Source: an uncultured Roseateles sp.
GTDB lineage: Bacteria > Pseudomonadota > Gammaproteobacteria > Burkholderiales > Burkholderiaceae_C
Reading direction: 5' to 3'
Assembly (NCBI RefSeq): GCF_945956965.1
Contig: NZ_CAMFJS010000027.1
Span: 1-64,000, forward strand
DNA length: 64,000 nt
Each line of letters opens with the position of its first letter. Within the stretch, counting starts at the first letter, position 1. Below, one piece after another: positions 1 through 7,111 of the stretch. The notes below the pieces were generated by a model that saw only the letters and a program-made list of their open reading frames with translations, did not search any database and had not been told where the DNA came from. Made by a program: the position numbers and the translations under genes.

Positions 1-255
1 CTCCATCTTCCCTGACTACTTCGGGTGAACAACCTCTTGGGAAACGACACCTAGCTGCGTCGTTTGTTCGCACTGTACGCAAGCCGGGCGGGCTCGGCCC
101 GGTGCAGGCGATGCGCTGTGGCGCCAAACGGCTGAAATGCAGATCCGGGCGATAGTCCGTGGCGCCCTGCCGACAAAAAACAAGGCCCATTCCCCTGTGC
201 AGGGGAACGGGCCTGTATTTGGCGGCGCGCACTGCGCCGCCGGGGTCGCGTCAGA
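1..255. other. Intergenic left edge, no gene seen
   Basis: No convincing reading frame is present. The stretch holds a short inverted repeat, AAACGAC at 42-48 and GTCGTTT at 59-65 with a 10-base spacer, which could be an operator or a hairpin of a gene beyond the left edge. It also holds the terminator of the minus-strand YceI gene at 175-214. Confidence 0.5.
175..214 (-). terminator. Rho-independent terminator of the cytochrome b561-YceI operon
   Basis: On the minus strand a 14-bp stem (183-196 with 201-214, one G-U pair, 4-nt loop) is followed by TG and a run of six T (175-180). It lies about 40 bases after the stop of the last YceI gene and is oriented to end that transcript. Confidence 0.85.
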
Positions 256-825
256 TTACTGCTTGACGGCTTCGACCTGGATGATCAGCTTGACGTTCTT
301 GGGGAAGCCGTATGCCAGACCGTAGTCGATGCCCCACTGGGTGCGGTCGATCACGGCTTCAAAGTCGCCGCCGCAGACTTCACGCTTGAGCATGGGGTGC
401 TGGAAGCAGTTGAAATGGGTGGCCTTGAGGGTCACCGGCGCGGTCTTGTCCTTCAGGGTCAGCTGGCCTTGCACTTCGCTGACCTTGTCGCCGTTGAAGC
501 TGAACTTGTCGCCGACGAACTTGGCGGTGGGGAACTTGTCGGACGAGAAGAAATCGTCGCCTTGCAGATGCTTGTTCATGCCGGGCACGCCGGTGTTCAC
601 CGAGGCGATGTCGAAGCTGATCTCGACCTTGCCGGTCTTGGCGGCCTTGTCGAGTTGAACCGTACCTTCTTTCTTATCAAAACGGCCGCGGTTGGTCGAG
701 GTGCCGAAGTGCTGGATCTCGTAGGTCACGAAGGTGTGGGTGGGCTCGATCGCGTAGGTCGCGGGTTCGGCTTGGGCCAGGCCGCACAGGCTCAGGGCGG
801 CGATGAAAAAGGCTGCTGTCTTCAT
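256..825 (-). CDS. YceI family periplasmic protein
   Basis: The 189-residue protein has a clean Sec signal peptide (residues 1-19, cleavage after GLAQA) and the YceI opening pattern in which a THTFVTYEIQHFG segment is followed by alternating beta strands. YceI proteins are lipocalin-like periplasmic barrels; members with known structure bind polyisoprenoid or quinone-type lipids, and the physiological role is not settled. The ATG is preceded by AAGGAA at good spacing. It is the last gene of a minus-strand run (cytochrome b561, YceI, YceI) and is followed by a strong terminator. A cytochrome b561 next to YceI is also seen in E. coli (yceJ-yceI), which hints at a redox or quinone link. The family call is firm; the ligand is unknown. 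Confidence 0.9.
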   Translation of the reverse strand: MKTAAFFIAALSLCGLAQAEPATYAIEPTHTFVTYEIQHFGTSTNRGRFDKKEGTVQLDKAAKTGKVEISFDIASVNTGVPGMNKHLQGDDFFSSDKFPTAKFVGDKFSFNGDKVSEVQGQLTLKDKTAPVTLKATHFNCFQHPMLKREVCGGDFEAVIDRTQWGIDYGLAYGFPKNVKLIIQVEAVKQ

Positions 826-909
826 GAATGGTTCCTTCTTGAGAGCGTGGGTTGAGGTGGTACGAGGGAAATCGAACAGAGAGAAATCGCGTGATATGTA
901 TCGGAGCAG

Positions 910-1539
910 TTAAAGCGCGGCCACGCCATTGAAGGCAAGTTTGAATTTCACTTGCACATCGTTGGCGACCATGGAGGTGTCGGCCCATTCGCCTTCACCG
1001 ATCTTGAATTCCAGGCGCTTGAGCACAAAGCTGCCGGTGGCGGTGCTCAGCTTGCCGGCTTGGGTCAGGGTGATGGGCACGACGATGTCGCGGGTCTGGC
1101 CCTTGATGCTCAGCTTGCCGCTGACTTCGAACTTGCCGCCGCCGGTGGCTTTGATGGCGCTGCTCTGGAAGCTGGCCTGCGGCAGCTTCTTGCTATCAAA
1201 CCAGGCCGGCTTGGCCAATTCAGCATCAAATTCGGGCGCGCCCAGGCTGACGCTGGCCAGGTCGATGGTGAAGCTGACCCGTCCGGCTTCGGGCTTTTTC
1301 GGGTCAAAAGTGAGTTGGGCGTCAAAGCGCTTGAAGTGGCCGTCCACCGGCACACCCATTTGCTTGCTGATGAAACTCAGCTCGCTCTGGGCGGCCAGGA
1401 ACTGAATCGGCGCCGCTGCGGCAGCCGGCGCAGCGGCGGGCTTGGCCTGGGCTTGAGCGGCAACAGCGGGCAGCAGCAGCGCGCTGCTCAAGGCGAGTGC
1501 GGCCAGGGCGGGATGGCGCAAAAATCGTGCAGTGTTCAT
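910..1539 (-). CDS. YceI family periplasmic protein (second copy)
   Basis: This is a 209-residue paralogue of the downstream YceI protein. The start was set at 1539 because AAGGAG sits just upstream of that ATG and the residues after it form a good signal peptide (MNTARFLRHPALAALALSS, then an Ala-rich stretch). An upstream in-frame start at 1575 would overlap the cytochrome b561 gene and spoil the signal peptide. The mature part carries the YceI pattern (QSELSFISKQMGVPVDGHF, then strands with conserved Phe and Asp). A long Ala/Pro linker of about 20 residues precedes the barrel. It lies between cytochrome b561 (25 bases upstream) and the other YceI gene (84 bases downstream), so co-transcription is likely. 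Confidence 0.88.
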   Translation of the reverse strand: MNTARFLRHPALAALALSSALLLPAVAAQAQAKPAAAPAAAAAPIQFLAAQSELSFISKQMGVPVDGHFKRFDAQLTFDPKKPEAGRVSFTIDLASVSLGAPEFDAELAKPAWFDSKKLPQASFQSSAIKATGGGKFEVSGKLSIKGQTRDIVVPITLTQAGKLSTATGSFVLKRLEFKIGEGEWADTSMVANDVQVKFKLAFNGVAAL

Positions 1540-1564
1540 AGGACTCCTTGGGCAACGAGAGGGT

Positions 1565-2125
1565 TCAGCGCTCACGGCCGGGCAGCATGCGCTGAACCAG
1601 ACCGTCGCGGTCGATGAAGTGGTGTTTCAGCGCGCCGCCCACATGCAGCAGCACCAGCAGGGCCATCACCCAGGCCAGCAGTTCATGGGCATCTTTGAGC
1701 ACATCGGCCAGGGCTTTGTCCTTGGGGACGAAATCCGGCAGCGGGATCAGGCCGAACCAGACGATGGGAAATCCCGCCGCCGAGCTGTACGCCCAGCCGA
1801 CCAGGGGCACGGCAAAGAACAGCGCGTACAGCAGGCCATGGGTGATGTGGGCCACAAAAGCTTGCCAGCGCGGCATAGGCACGTCGGCCGGCGGCTTGTG
1901 GCTCAGGCGCCAGAGCAGGCGCAAGGCCGACAGCGCCAAGATGGTGACGCCGGCCCACTTGTGCCAGTTGAACAGCTTCAGCCGGGTGGGAGAAAAGGGC
2001 AGATCCGCCATGTACAAGCCCATGCCAAAGGCGCCCACAATCGCCACGGCCAAGAGCCAGTGCAGGGCAATGGCGGGGGCACTGTAGCGGGTGGCGGCTG
2101 AGGACGTGGCGATCTGATGACGCAT
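1565..2125 (-). CDS. Cytochrome b561 (inner-membrane diheme b-type)
   Basis: The 186-residue protein has four hydrophobic helices and the cytochrome b561 layout: His22 in ALHW, His55 in NWHKW, and two more His in the segments DAHELLAW and LLVLLHV. These are the expected ligands of two b hemes. Family members pass electrons between the quinone pool and periplasmic acceptors. It leads an operon with two YceI genes, so the proteins may act together in quinone-linked periplasmic redox chemistry, or YceI may carry a lipid cofactor; that is inference. The ATG at 2125 has no strong Shine-Dalgarno sequence. A distant cytochrome b at 32.9 kb belongs to a different context. Confidence 0.9.
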   Translation of the reverse strand: MRHQIATSSAATRYSAPAIALHWLLAVAIVGAFGMGLYMADLPFSPTRLKLFNWHKWAGVTILALSALRLLWRLSHKPPADVPMPRWQAFVAHITHGLLYALFFAVPLVGWAYSSAAGFPIVWFGLIPLPDFVPKDKALADVLKDAHELLAWVMALLVLLHVGGALKHHFIDRDGLVQRMLPGRER

Positions 2126-2320
2126 GGCGAAGACCCTGTCTGAGCTGTGTTGACTTGACGCTAGTGTGAGCCCTGGCGCCTGGGCGCGGATTCACCCCGC
2201 TTGACGCCAAGGTTCAGTGAATTTGAACACCGCTGGCGCTGCTGCGGTCGATGTGGGGGCATGTCATGCCCTGGTCACAGGCAGCGGCACAAGATGGCGG
2301 CTGCAGTGGAGGGGTGAGAG

Positions 2321-2908
2321 ATGGATATTGTTTGCAAGATCGAGGCCTTGTTCGAGCGCCGTGGCGCCACGCTTTACAGCGGCGAACAACTCTCCCGCCG
2401 GGAGGCGGTGACCGCGCAGGCCCATGCGCTGCAATGCGCGCAACTGGCCGAATGGGCGCATGCCGACAACACGCTGGTGGCCGCCGCCCTCCTGCATGAC
2501 TTGGGCCAGTTGCTGGACGGCGCGGCCGACGATGCGCTGCGCAATGATCACCATGAGTTGCGGGCGCTAAGCTTTCTTTCAGGCGGAGGTTTCGGGCCGA
2601 CGGTGCTGGAGCCGATCAGCCTGCATGTGGAGGCCAAGCGTTATCTGGTGGCCACGGATGAAAGCTATGCCGAGGGCTTGTCTTTGGCCTCGCGCCATTC
2701 CCTGGCCTTGCAAGGCGGGCCGATGAACGCGGAAGAGCGCCTACTCTTCCTGGCCCAGCCACATGCCAGCCGGGCCTTGCAGCTGCGCCGCTGGGACGAC
2801 CTAGCCAAGCACCCCGGCAAGCGCACGCCGCCGCTGGCCTATTACCTGGACCTGCTTGACACTGTTTTGCGGGACAGCCAGCAAGTCAAACGTGTGGCGC
2901 TTGCCTGA
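2321..2908 (+). CDS. PhnZ-like HD-domain protein (putative mixed-valent diiron oxygenase)
   Basis: The 195-residue protein has the metal-ligand order of HD-type mixed-valent diiron oxygenases such as PhnZ: His35 in AHALQCA, His59-Asp60 in LLHDLG, a His pair at 77-78, His102 and Lys106 in LHVEAKRYL, and Asp159/160 in RRWDD. PhnZ also caps the iron with a Tyr in a Y-x-G-E motif; here Tyr19 lies in YSGE, but about six residues farther from the first His than in PhnZ. The family is usually encoded in phosphonate operons, where it cleaves C-P bonds of 2-hydroxyphosphonates. No phosphonate gene (PhnY-like dioxygenase, phnW, phnX, ABC transporter) is nearby, so the substrate is open. A terminator follows at 3051. 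Confidence 0.8.
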   Translation: MDIVCKIEALFERRGATLYSGEQLSRREAVTAQAHALQCAQLAEWAHADNTLVAAALLHDLGQLLDGAADDALRNDHHELRALSFLSGGGFGPTVLEPISLHVEAKRYLVATDESYAEGLSLASRHSLALQGGPMNAEERLLFLAQPHASRALQLRRWDDLAKHPGKRTPPLAYYLDLLDTVLRDSQQVKRVALA

Positions 2909-2944
2909 TGCCTAGGCACTTCTAGCGCTGCCATGTCTTTCGGC

Positions 2945-2962
2945 ATCCCTCTTGAGAGGGAT
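2945..2962. repeat. Perfect inverted repeat ATCCCTCT-TG-AGAGGGAT
   Basis: Eight-base arms (2945-2952 and 2955-2962) flank a two-base centre, 36 bases after the stop of the HD-domain gene. The very short loop suits a protein-binding operator better than an RNA hairpin. No T-run follows. Confidence 0.5.
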
Positions 2963-3050
2963 AGCGGCGGCGCGAGGCGCGGGGAATACTGGGCACCAGG
3001 TTGACACGCCGCCTGGACCTCGGCGTGTTGATCGAGGGGAGGAGTGCTAT

Positions 3051-3098
3051 GCCGACAATCAAAGCCTGCAAAGGTGGCGATTGTCGGCTTAGTTTTTT
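3051..3098 (+). terminator. Rho-independent terminator
   Basis: Ten-base perfect arms GCCGACAATC (3051-3060) and GATTGTCGGC (3079-3088) enclose a loop with a small GCC/GGC inner stem, followed by TTAGTTTTTT (3089-3098). It probably ends the HD-domain transcript about 140 bases upstream. Confidence 0.65.
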
Positions 3099-3361
3099 GT
3101 GCCGCCCATTCATGCCATCGGCTCGGGTTTTGCGTGCGCAAAGCGCCCTCGGCCGCGGCCCTAACGCAGTTTTGGGGCAGCAGCATCGCTGCGCCGAGTT
3201 GTAAGGTTAGTATTCACCTTCGAAGAGTGCATTCAGCCACCTCATCTAGGGTGTCCGCCCAGGGGCGGCGGGCTCAGCGGCGCAGTATGCTCAATGGCTT
3301 TTCAGAGTGCGGCGCGCAGCCGCTGGAGCGAAGCGCCGCGAGCGCTTGTTTGGGACGCGTC

Positions 3362-5167
3362 ATGAATTCGAATCGCTCGCAAGAGCAACTAGCGGTCGAT
3401 GAGGAATTGCTCCGTTTCCTGGCCCGCCAGGGTCGGCGAATGCCCGTGCCGGTGGGGCTCAGCGCCGTGCTGCTGGGTGCCATCGCGGCCTACGGCAATT
3501 CGGCGGTCACGCAAGCGCTGAGCGCGGCCTGGGTGCTGGCGGTGTTGGCGGTGCTGGCGCTGCGTTGGTATGTGCTGGGCCTGCTGCCCGATCTGCATCA
3601 GCTGAGCGTGCGCAAGCGTCTGAACTGGGTGACCGGCCTGAGCGGATTGTGTGGCCTGCTGTTCTGCCTCACCCTGCTGTTCACGCCTTGGATGAGTGAC
3701 TACGAGCGCATGGTGCAAACCATCCTCTTGCTGGGCTTGTGCGCGGGCGCGGTGGCGTCCACGGCGGGCTACTGGCCGGTCTTGCTGGTGTTCATGCTGC
3801 CGCTGTCTTTTCTTAACAGCGTGGCCTGGTTTTTCCATTCGGCCTCGCATCAGCTGTGGTGGATGGACTGGGCCTTGGGCGTGCTGATTCTTGGCTTTGC
3901 CTGTGTGTTGGCCGTGATGGCGCGCGATGGCCATCGGGTGTTTGTTGATTCGGTGCTGATTCGCCTGGCCCAGGCCAAGAGCAATCAGCAGCTCAGTCAG
4001 GCGCTGCAGCAGGCGCAGGCGGCGATGCAATCACGCACCCGCTTTTTGGCCTCGGCCAGCCATGATCTGCGCCAGCCTATGCACACGCTGTCGCTCTTCG
4101 GTTCGGCCCTGGTGCGCCGGCCGCTGGATGCGGCCACCTCGACGATCGCCAGCCAGATGAATCAGGCCGTGCAGTCCCTGACCTCGCAGATGGACGCCTT
4201 GCTCGATATTTCCAAGCTCGATGCGCAAGTGGTGCCGGTCAACAACCAATGCTTCTCACTCGGCCAGACCTTGCAGCGCCTGTGCCAGGAAATGCGCACC
4301 GCCGCCGCGGCCAAGGGCCTGGCCCTGGGCCTGAGTTGCCCGGCCGATGCCTTTGTGGACACCGACCCGGTCTTGCTGGAGCGGGTGCTGCGCAATTTGA
4401 TCGACAACGCCATCAAGTACACCGAGCAGGGCCATGTTGATGTGAATGTCGTGCAAGCGGGCAGTGGCGAATCGGGGTTGTGGCGCATCGATATCTGCGA
4501 CACCGGCGTGGGCATTGCCCTGCCCGAGCAAAGCCAGGTGTTCGAGGAGTTCTATCAGGTCGGCAACCCGGAGCGTGATCGCGCCAAGGGGCTGGGCCTG
4601 GGCTTGTCCATCGTCAGCCGGTTGGTCGATCTGCTGGACTTGCACCTCGATTTGAGCTCCCAGCCCGGCCAGGGCAGTTGTTTCAGCCTGAGCGTGGCGG
4701 TGGCCCATGGCGCATCGCCCACAAGCAGCGCTGACGGCGAGCGCGGCGCCGCGGAGGCCTTGGCGCAATTGCCCCATGTGCATGTGCTGGTGCTGGAGGC
4801 CGAAGCGCCGGTGCGCCAGGCCATGCAGGCCTTGTTGAACAGCCATGGTGCCGAAGTCAGCCTGGCCAGCACCGCCCGCGAGGCGGTCTTGACCAGCCTG
4901 CAGCGCCGGCCCGACATTGTGCTGACCGATCTGCGCCTGCAGGGCGGCGAAGAAGGGTTGCAAGCGCTGCGCTCCTTGCGCAGCGCCTTGCCGCAGCTGC
5001 CCGCCATCCTGATCACCGGCGACACCTGCCCGGAGCGTTTGCGTGAAGCGCATGAGGCCGGCTTGCTGGTGCTGCACAAGCCGGTGCTGGAAGCGCAGCT
5101 GCTGAGTGCGATCAAGTCCGCGCTGGCCTTGCCTGTCGAGGCTGCGCCAGTCGCGGTGTCTGCCTAA
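3362..5167 (+). CDS. Membrane-bound hybrid sensor histidine kinase with C-terminal receiver domain
   Basis: The 601-residue protein has about six transmembrane helices (residues 30-190), a short coiled linker, a HisKA domain with the phospho-accepting His234 in the motif SHDLRQPMHTL, an HATPase_c domain with N box (NLIDNAIKYT) and G boxes (DTGVGI, GLGLGLSI), and a receiver domain (about 475-595) with Asp523 in VLTDLRL and a conserved Lys in LHKPV. The SHDLRQP type of H box is typical of hybrid kinases that pass phosphate within the protein or to an orphan partner. The start at 3362 (MNSNRSQ) was preferred over an upstream frame extension because it gives a normal short N-terminus before the first helix. 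No cognate DNA-binding regulator is adjacent. It converges with the next gene with one base between stops. Confidence 0.9.
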   Translation: MNSNRSQEQLAVDEELLRFLARQGRRMPVPVGLSAVLLGAIAAYGNSAVTQALSAAWVLAVLAVLALRWYVLGLLPDLHQLSVRKRLNWVTGLSGLCGLLFCLTLLFTPWMSDYERMVQTILLLGLCAGAVASTAGYWPVLLVFMLPLSFLNSVAWFFHSASHQLWWMDWALGVLILGFACVLAVMARDGHRVFVDSVLIRLAQAKSNQQLSQALQQAQAAMQSRTRFLASASHDLRQPMHTLSLFGSALVRRPLDAATSTIASQMNQAVQSLTSQMDALLDISKLDAQVVPVNNQCFSLGQTLQRLCQEMRTAAAAKGLALGLSCPADAFVDTDPVLLERVLRNLIDNAIKYTEQGHVDVNVVQAGSGESGLWRIDICDTGVGIALPEQSQVFEEFYQVGNPERDRAKGLGLGLSIVSRLVDLLDLHLDLSSQPGQGSCFSLSVAVAHGASPTSSADGERGAAEALAQLPHVHVLVLEAEAPVRQAMQALLNSHGAEVSLASTAREAVLTSLQRRPDIVLTDLRLQGGEEGLQALRSLRSALPQLPAILITGDTCPERLREAHEAGLLVLHKPVLEAQLLSAIKSALALPVEAAPVAVSA

Positions 5168-5168
5168 C

Positions 5169-6092
5169 TTACCACTTCATCTCACCCTTGTTGACCTTGG
5201 CGCCGATGTCCAAGGCGATGCCAAGGCCCGCCTGCGGGTAGGCGGTCTTCATGGTGTCGATCAGGCTGGCGGCGTCCTTGGCCTTGACCAATTCGGACTC
5301 AAAGCGGACCAGATAGTCGCGGGTGTAGCGCAACGAGGAGGCGTCCTGAACGGTGCCAGGCAGCATATGGCCGGGCACGACGGTGACGGGCTTGAGCGCG
5401 CTGATGGCGTCGATCTTGGCCACCCAGTCGGCGCGCGAGGCGCTGGTCTGGGTGTCGGCGGTCCAGGCGTGCAGGCCGCCGAAGATGTTGACGCCACCCA
5501 CCACGGCCTGGATGGACGGGATCCACACATAGCTGCGATGCGCCAGGCTGTCGTGCAGGCCGCGCACTTCCAGGCTCTGGCCTTCCAGCGTCAGGGTCTC
5601 GCCCGTCATGGCCTCGGGCAGCACCGGCTGGCGCGGTGCATTGCCACCCAGCTTGGGGCCCCAGAACTGCACTTTGCCTTTGACTGAGGCTTCGATCTTT
5701 TTCAGCGTTGCGGCACTGGCCACGATCTTGGCGTCCGGGAATTCGGCGTGTAGCACTTCCAGGCCGAAGTAGTAGTCCGGATCGGCTGCCGAGATGTAGA
5801 TGGTGCTGAGCTTCTTGCCGCTGTCCAGCACGGCGGCGGCTACGCGCAAGGCGTCCGCACGGGTGAAGCCGGTGTCCAGCAGCACGGCTTCCTTGGCGCC
5901 GCTGACCAGCACCGAGTTGACGTGGAAGCTAGCCGGGCCGTGGTTGATGACGGTCAGCGTCAGCGGGGCGGGCTCAGCGGCGGCGGCCGGCTGCACGGCG
6001 CTCAAGGTGGCGGCGAACAGGGCGCCCATGCCGATGGATTTCAGCAGGCGGCGCAGGATTGGGTTTTGGGTCGAAAACATGGTGTGTTCCAT
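5169..6092 (-). CDS. Exported metallo-beta-lactamase-fold protein with altered metal motif
   Basis: The 307-residue protein has a signal peptide (cleavage near residue 39, after PAAAA) and the overall fold pattern of the metallo-beta-lactamase superfamily: LLDTGF, a motif II region, and a late VVPGH loop. At motif II, where catalytic members have T-H-x-H-x-D-H, it reads SAADPDYYFG (101-110): three His are replaced by Ala, Asp and Tyr, and only the Asp is kept. Full dinuclear zinc binding is therefore doubtful; it may bind one metal, or act as a binding or scaffold protein. It is divergent from a LysR regulator, which probably controls it. The start could also be the Met at residue 5. Confidence 0.82.
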   Translation of the reverse strand: MEHTMFSTQNPILRRLLKSIGMGALFAATLSAVQPAAAAEPAPLTLTVINHGPASFHVNSVLVSGAKEAVLLDTGFTRADALRVAAAVLDSGKKLSTIYISAADPDYYFGLEVLHAEFPDAKIVASAATLKKIEASVKGKVQFWGPKLGGNAPRQPVLPEAMTGETLTLEGQSLEVRGLHDSLAHRSYVWIPSIQAVVGGVNIFGGLHAWTADTQTSASRADWVAKIDAISALKPVTVVPGHMLPGTVQDASSLRYTRDYLVRFESELVKAKDAASLIDTMKTAYPQAGLGIALDIGAKVNKGEMKW

Positions 6093-6139
6093 CAGTTGTG
6101 TTGCGATGGATGAACTTTATTTGCGCTGATTCCAAAGAT

Positions 6140-6163
6140 AAACAATGCTTGGATAGACTGTTT
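6140..6163. promoter_or_regulatory. Candidate LysR operator between divergent genes
   Basis: An interrupted inverted repeat, AAACA at 6140-6144 and TGTTT at 6159-6163, sits in the A/T-rich region between the metallo-beta-lactamase-fold gene and the LysR gene. Position and T-N-A symmetry suit LysR-type regulation, but the arms are short. Confidence 0.35.
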
Positions 6164-6196
6164 GTTGCATAAATCGAGCAAATCAAGGCGGTGACC

Positions 6197-7111
6197 ATGG
6201 ACAGATTGCAGGCCATGCAGTTGTTTGTTGAGGTGGTGGAGCGCGGCAGCCTGACGGCGGCGGCTGAGCATTTGCAGATGTCGCGCGCCATGGCTTCGCG
6301 GCACCTGGAGGCACTGGAGCAATGGCTGGGCGCCCGGCTTTTGCAGCGCAGCACCCGGCGCCTGAGCCTCACGGAGGCCGGCGCGCAAGCCCTCTCGTCC
6401 TGCCGGCAGATGGTGGCCCTGGCCGAAGAGACACGGCTGGCGGCGGGCAATCACCAGCAGACGGTGCAGGGGCAGTTGCGGGTCAGCGCCAGTGCGTCTT
6501 TTGCCCAAGGCCCGCTGGCGCCGGCGGTGGTGGACTTTCTGCGTCAGCATCCGCAAACCCGCATCGAGGTGCTGGTGCAAGAGCGTGCGGTGAATCTGGT
6601 GGAGGACCGCATCGATCTGGCTTTGCGCATCAGCAATCAGCTCGACCCGCAGTTGATTGCCCGGCGCTTGACCTGGTGCCGCTCGGCGGTGTGCGCGTCC
6701 CCAGCCTATCTGGCCGCGCAGGGCCAGCCGCAGTCACCGGCTGATTTGATGGCTCACGCTTGCCTGGCGCATCAGCTTTACAGTCCCGATGCCTGGCGCT
6801 TGCAGCGTGGCGCCGAGCGCGTGGTGGCCAGCCTGCCGCAGATCCGCCTGAGCGCCAATGACAGCGTGACGCTGCTGCGCGCCGCGCTGGCCGGTGGCGG
6901 CATCGCCTTGCTGCCCACCTATCTGGCCGGGCCTTTTCTGGCCAGCGGTGAGTTGCAACGGGTGTTGCCCGAACATGAGCCCGAATGCCTGGGTCTGCAT
7001 GCGGTCTACACCAGCCGCCGCCACCAGCCGGCGCTGTTGCGCAGTTTCATCGACTTTCTAGCGCAGCGCTTTGATGCGGAATGGCCGTTTTGGGATGTCC
7101 GGCCTCGTTGA
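6197..7111 (+). CDS. LysR-family transcriptional regulator
   Basis: The 304-residue protein has the N-terminal winged helix-turn-helix of LysR regulators (QLFVEVVERGSLTAAAEHLQMSRAMASRHLEALE spans the helix pair) and a substrate-binding effector domain from about residue 90 (GQLRVSAS, then ALRISNQ, and ALLPTYLAG). The ATG at 6197 follows AAGGCGG; a GTG two codons earlier is possible. It is transcribed away from the exported metallo-beta-lactamase-fold gene, the usual layout for a LysR regulator and its target. Its 3' end overlaps the convergent M16 peptidase gene by 65 bases. The inducer is unknown; the sequence resembles the large group that controls oxidoreductase or efflux genes. Confidence 0.92.
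   Translation: MDRLQAMQLFVEVVERGSLTAAAEHLQMSRAMASRHLEALEQWLGARLLQRSTRRLSLTEAGAQALSSCRQMVALAEETRLAAGNHQQTVQGQLRVSASASFAQGPLAPAVVDFLRQHPQTRIEVLVQERAVNLVEDRIDLALRISNQLDPQLIARRLTWCRSAVCASPAYLAAQGQPQSPADLMAHACLAHQLYSPDAWRLQRGAERVVASLPQIRLSANDSVTLLRAALAGGGIALLPTYLAGPFLASGELQRVLPEHEPECLGLHAVYTSRRHQPALLRSFIDFLAQRFDAEWPFWDVRPR

Larger units (their letters stand above)
2909..3361. other. Long intergenic region with a palindrome and a terminator
   Basis: The 453 bases between the HD protein and the hybrid kinase hold no convincing gene, although the kinase frame stays open upstream of its start. Two structures stand out: a perfect 18-base palindrome (2945-2962) and a hairpin with a T-run (3051-3098). 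The remainder presumably holds the kinase promoter, which I could not identify. Confidence 0.5.

Noticed and set aside
3044-3361. N-terminal extension of the hybrid kinase
   Set aside because: The frame is open but the sequence crosses a terminator hairpin and lacks domain features; the start at 3362 fits better.
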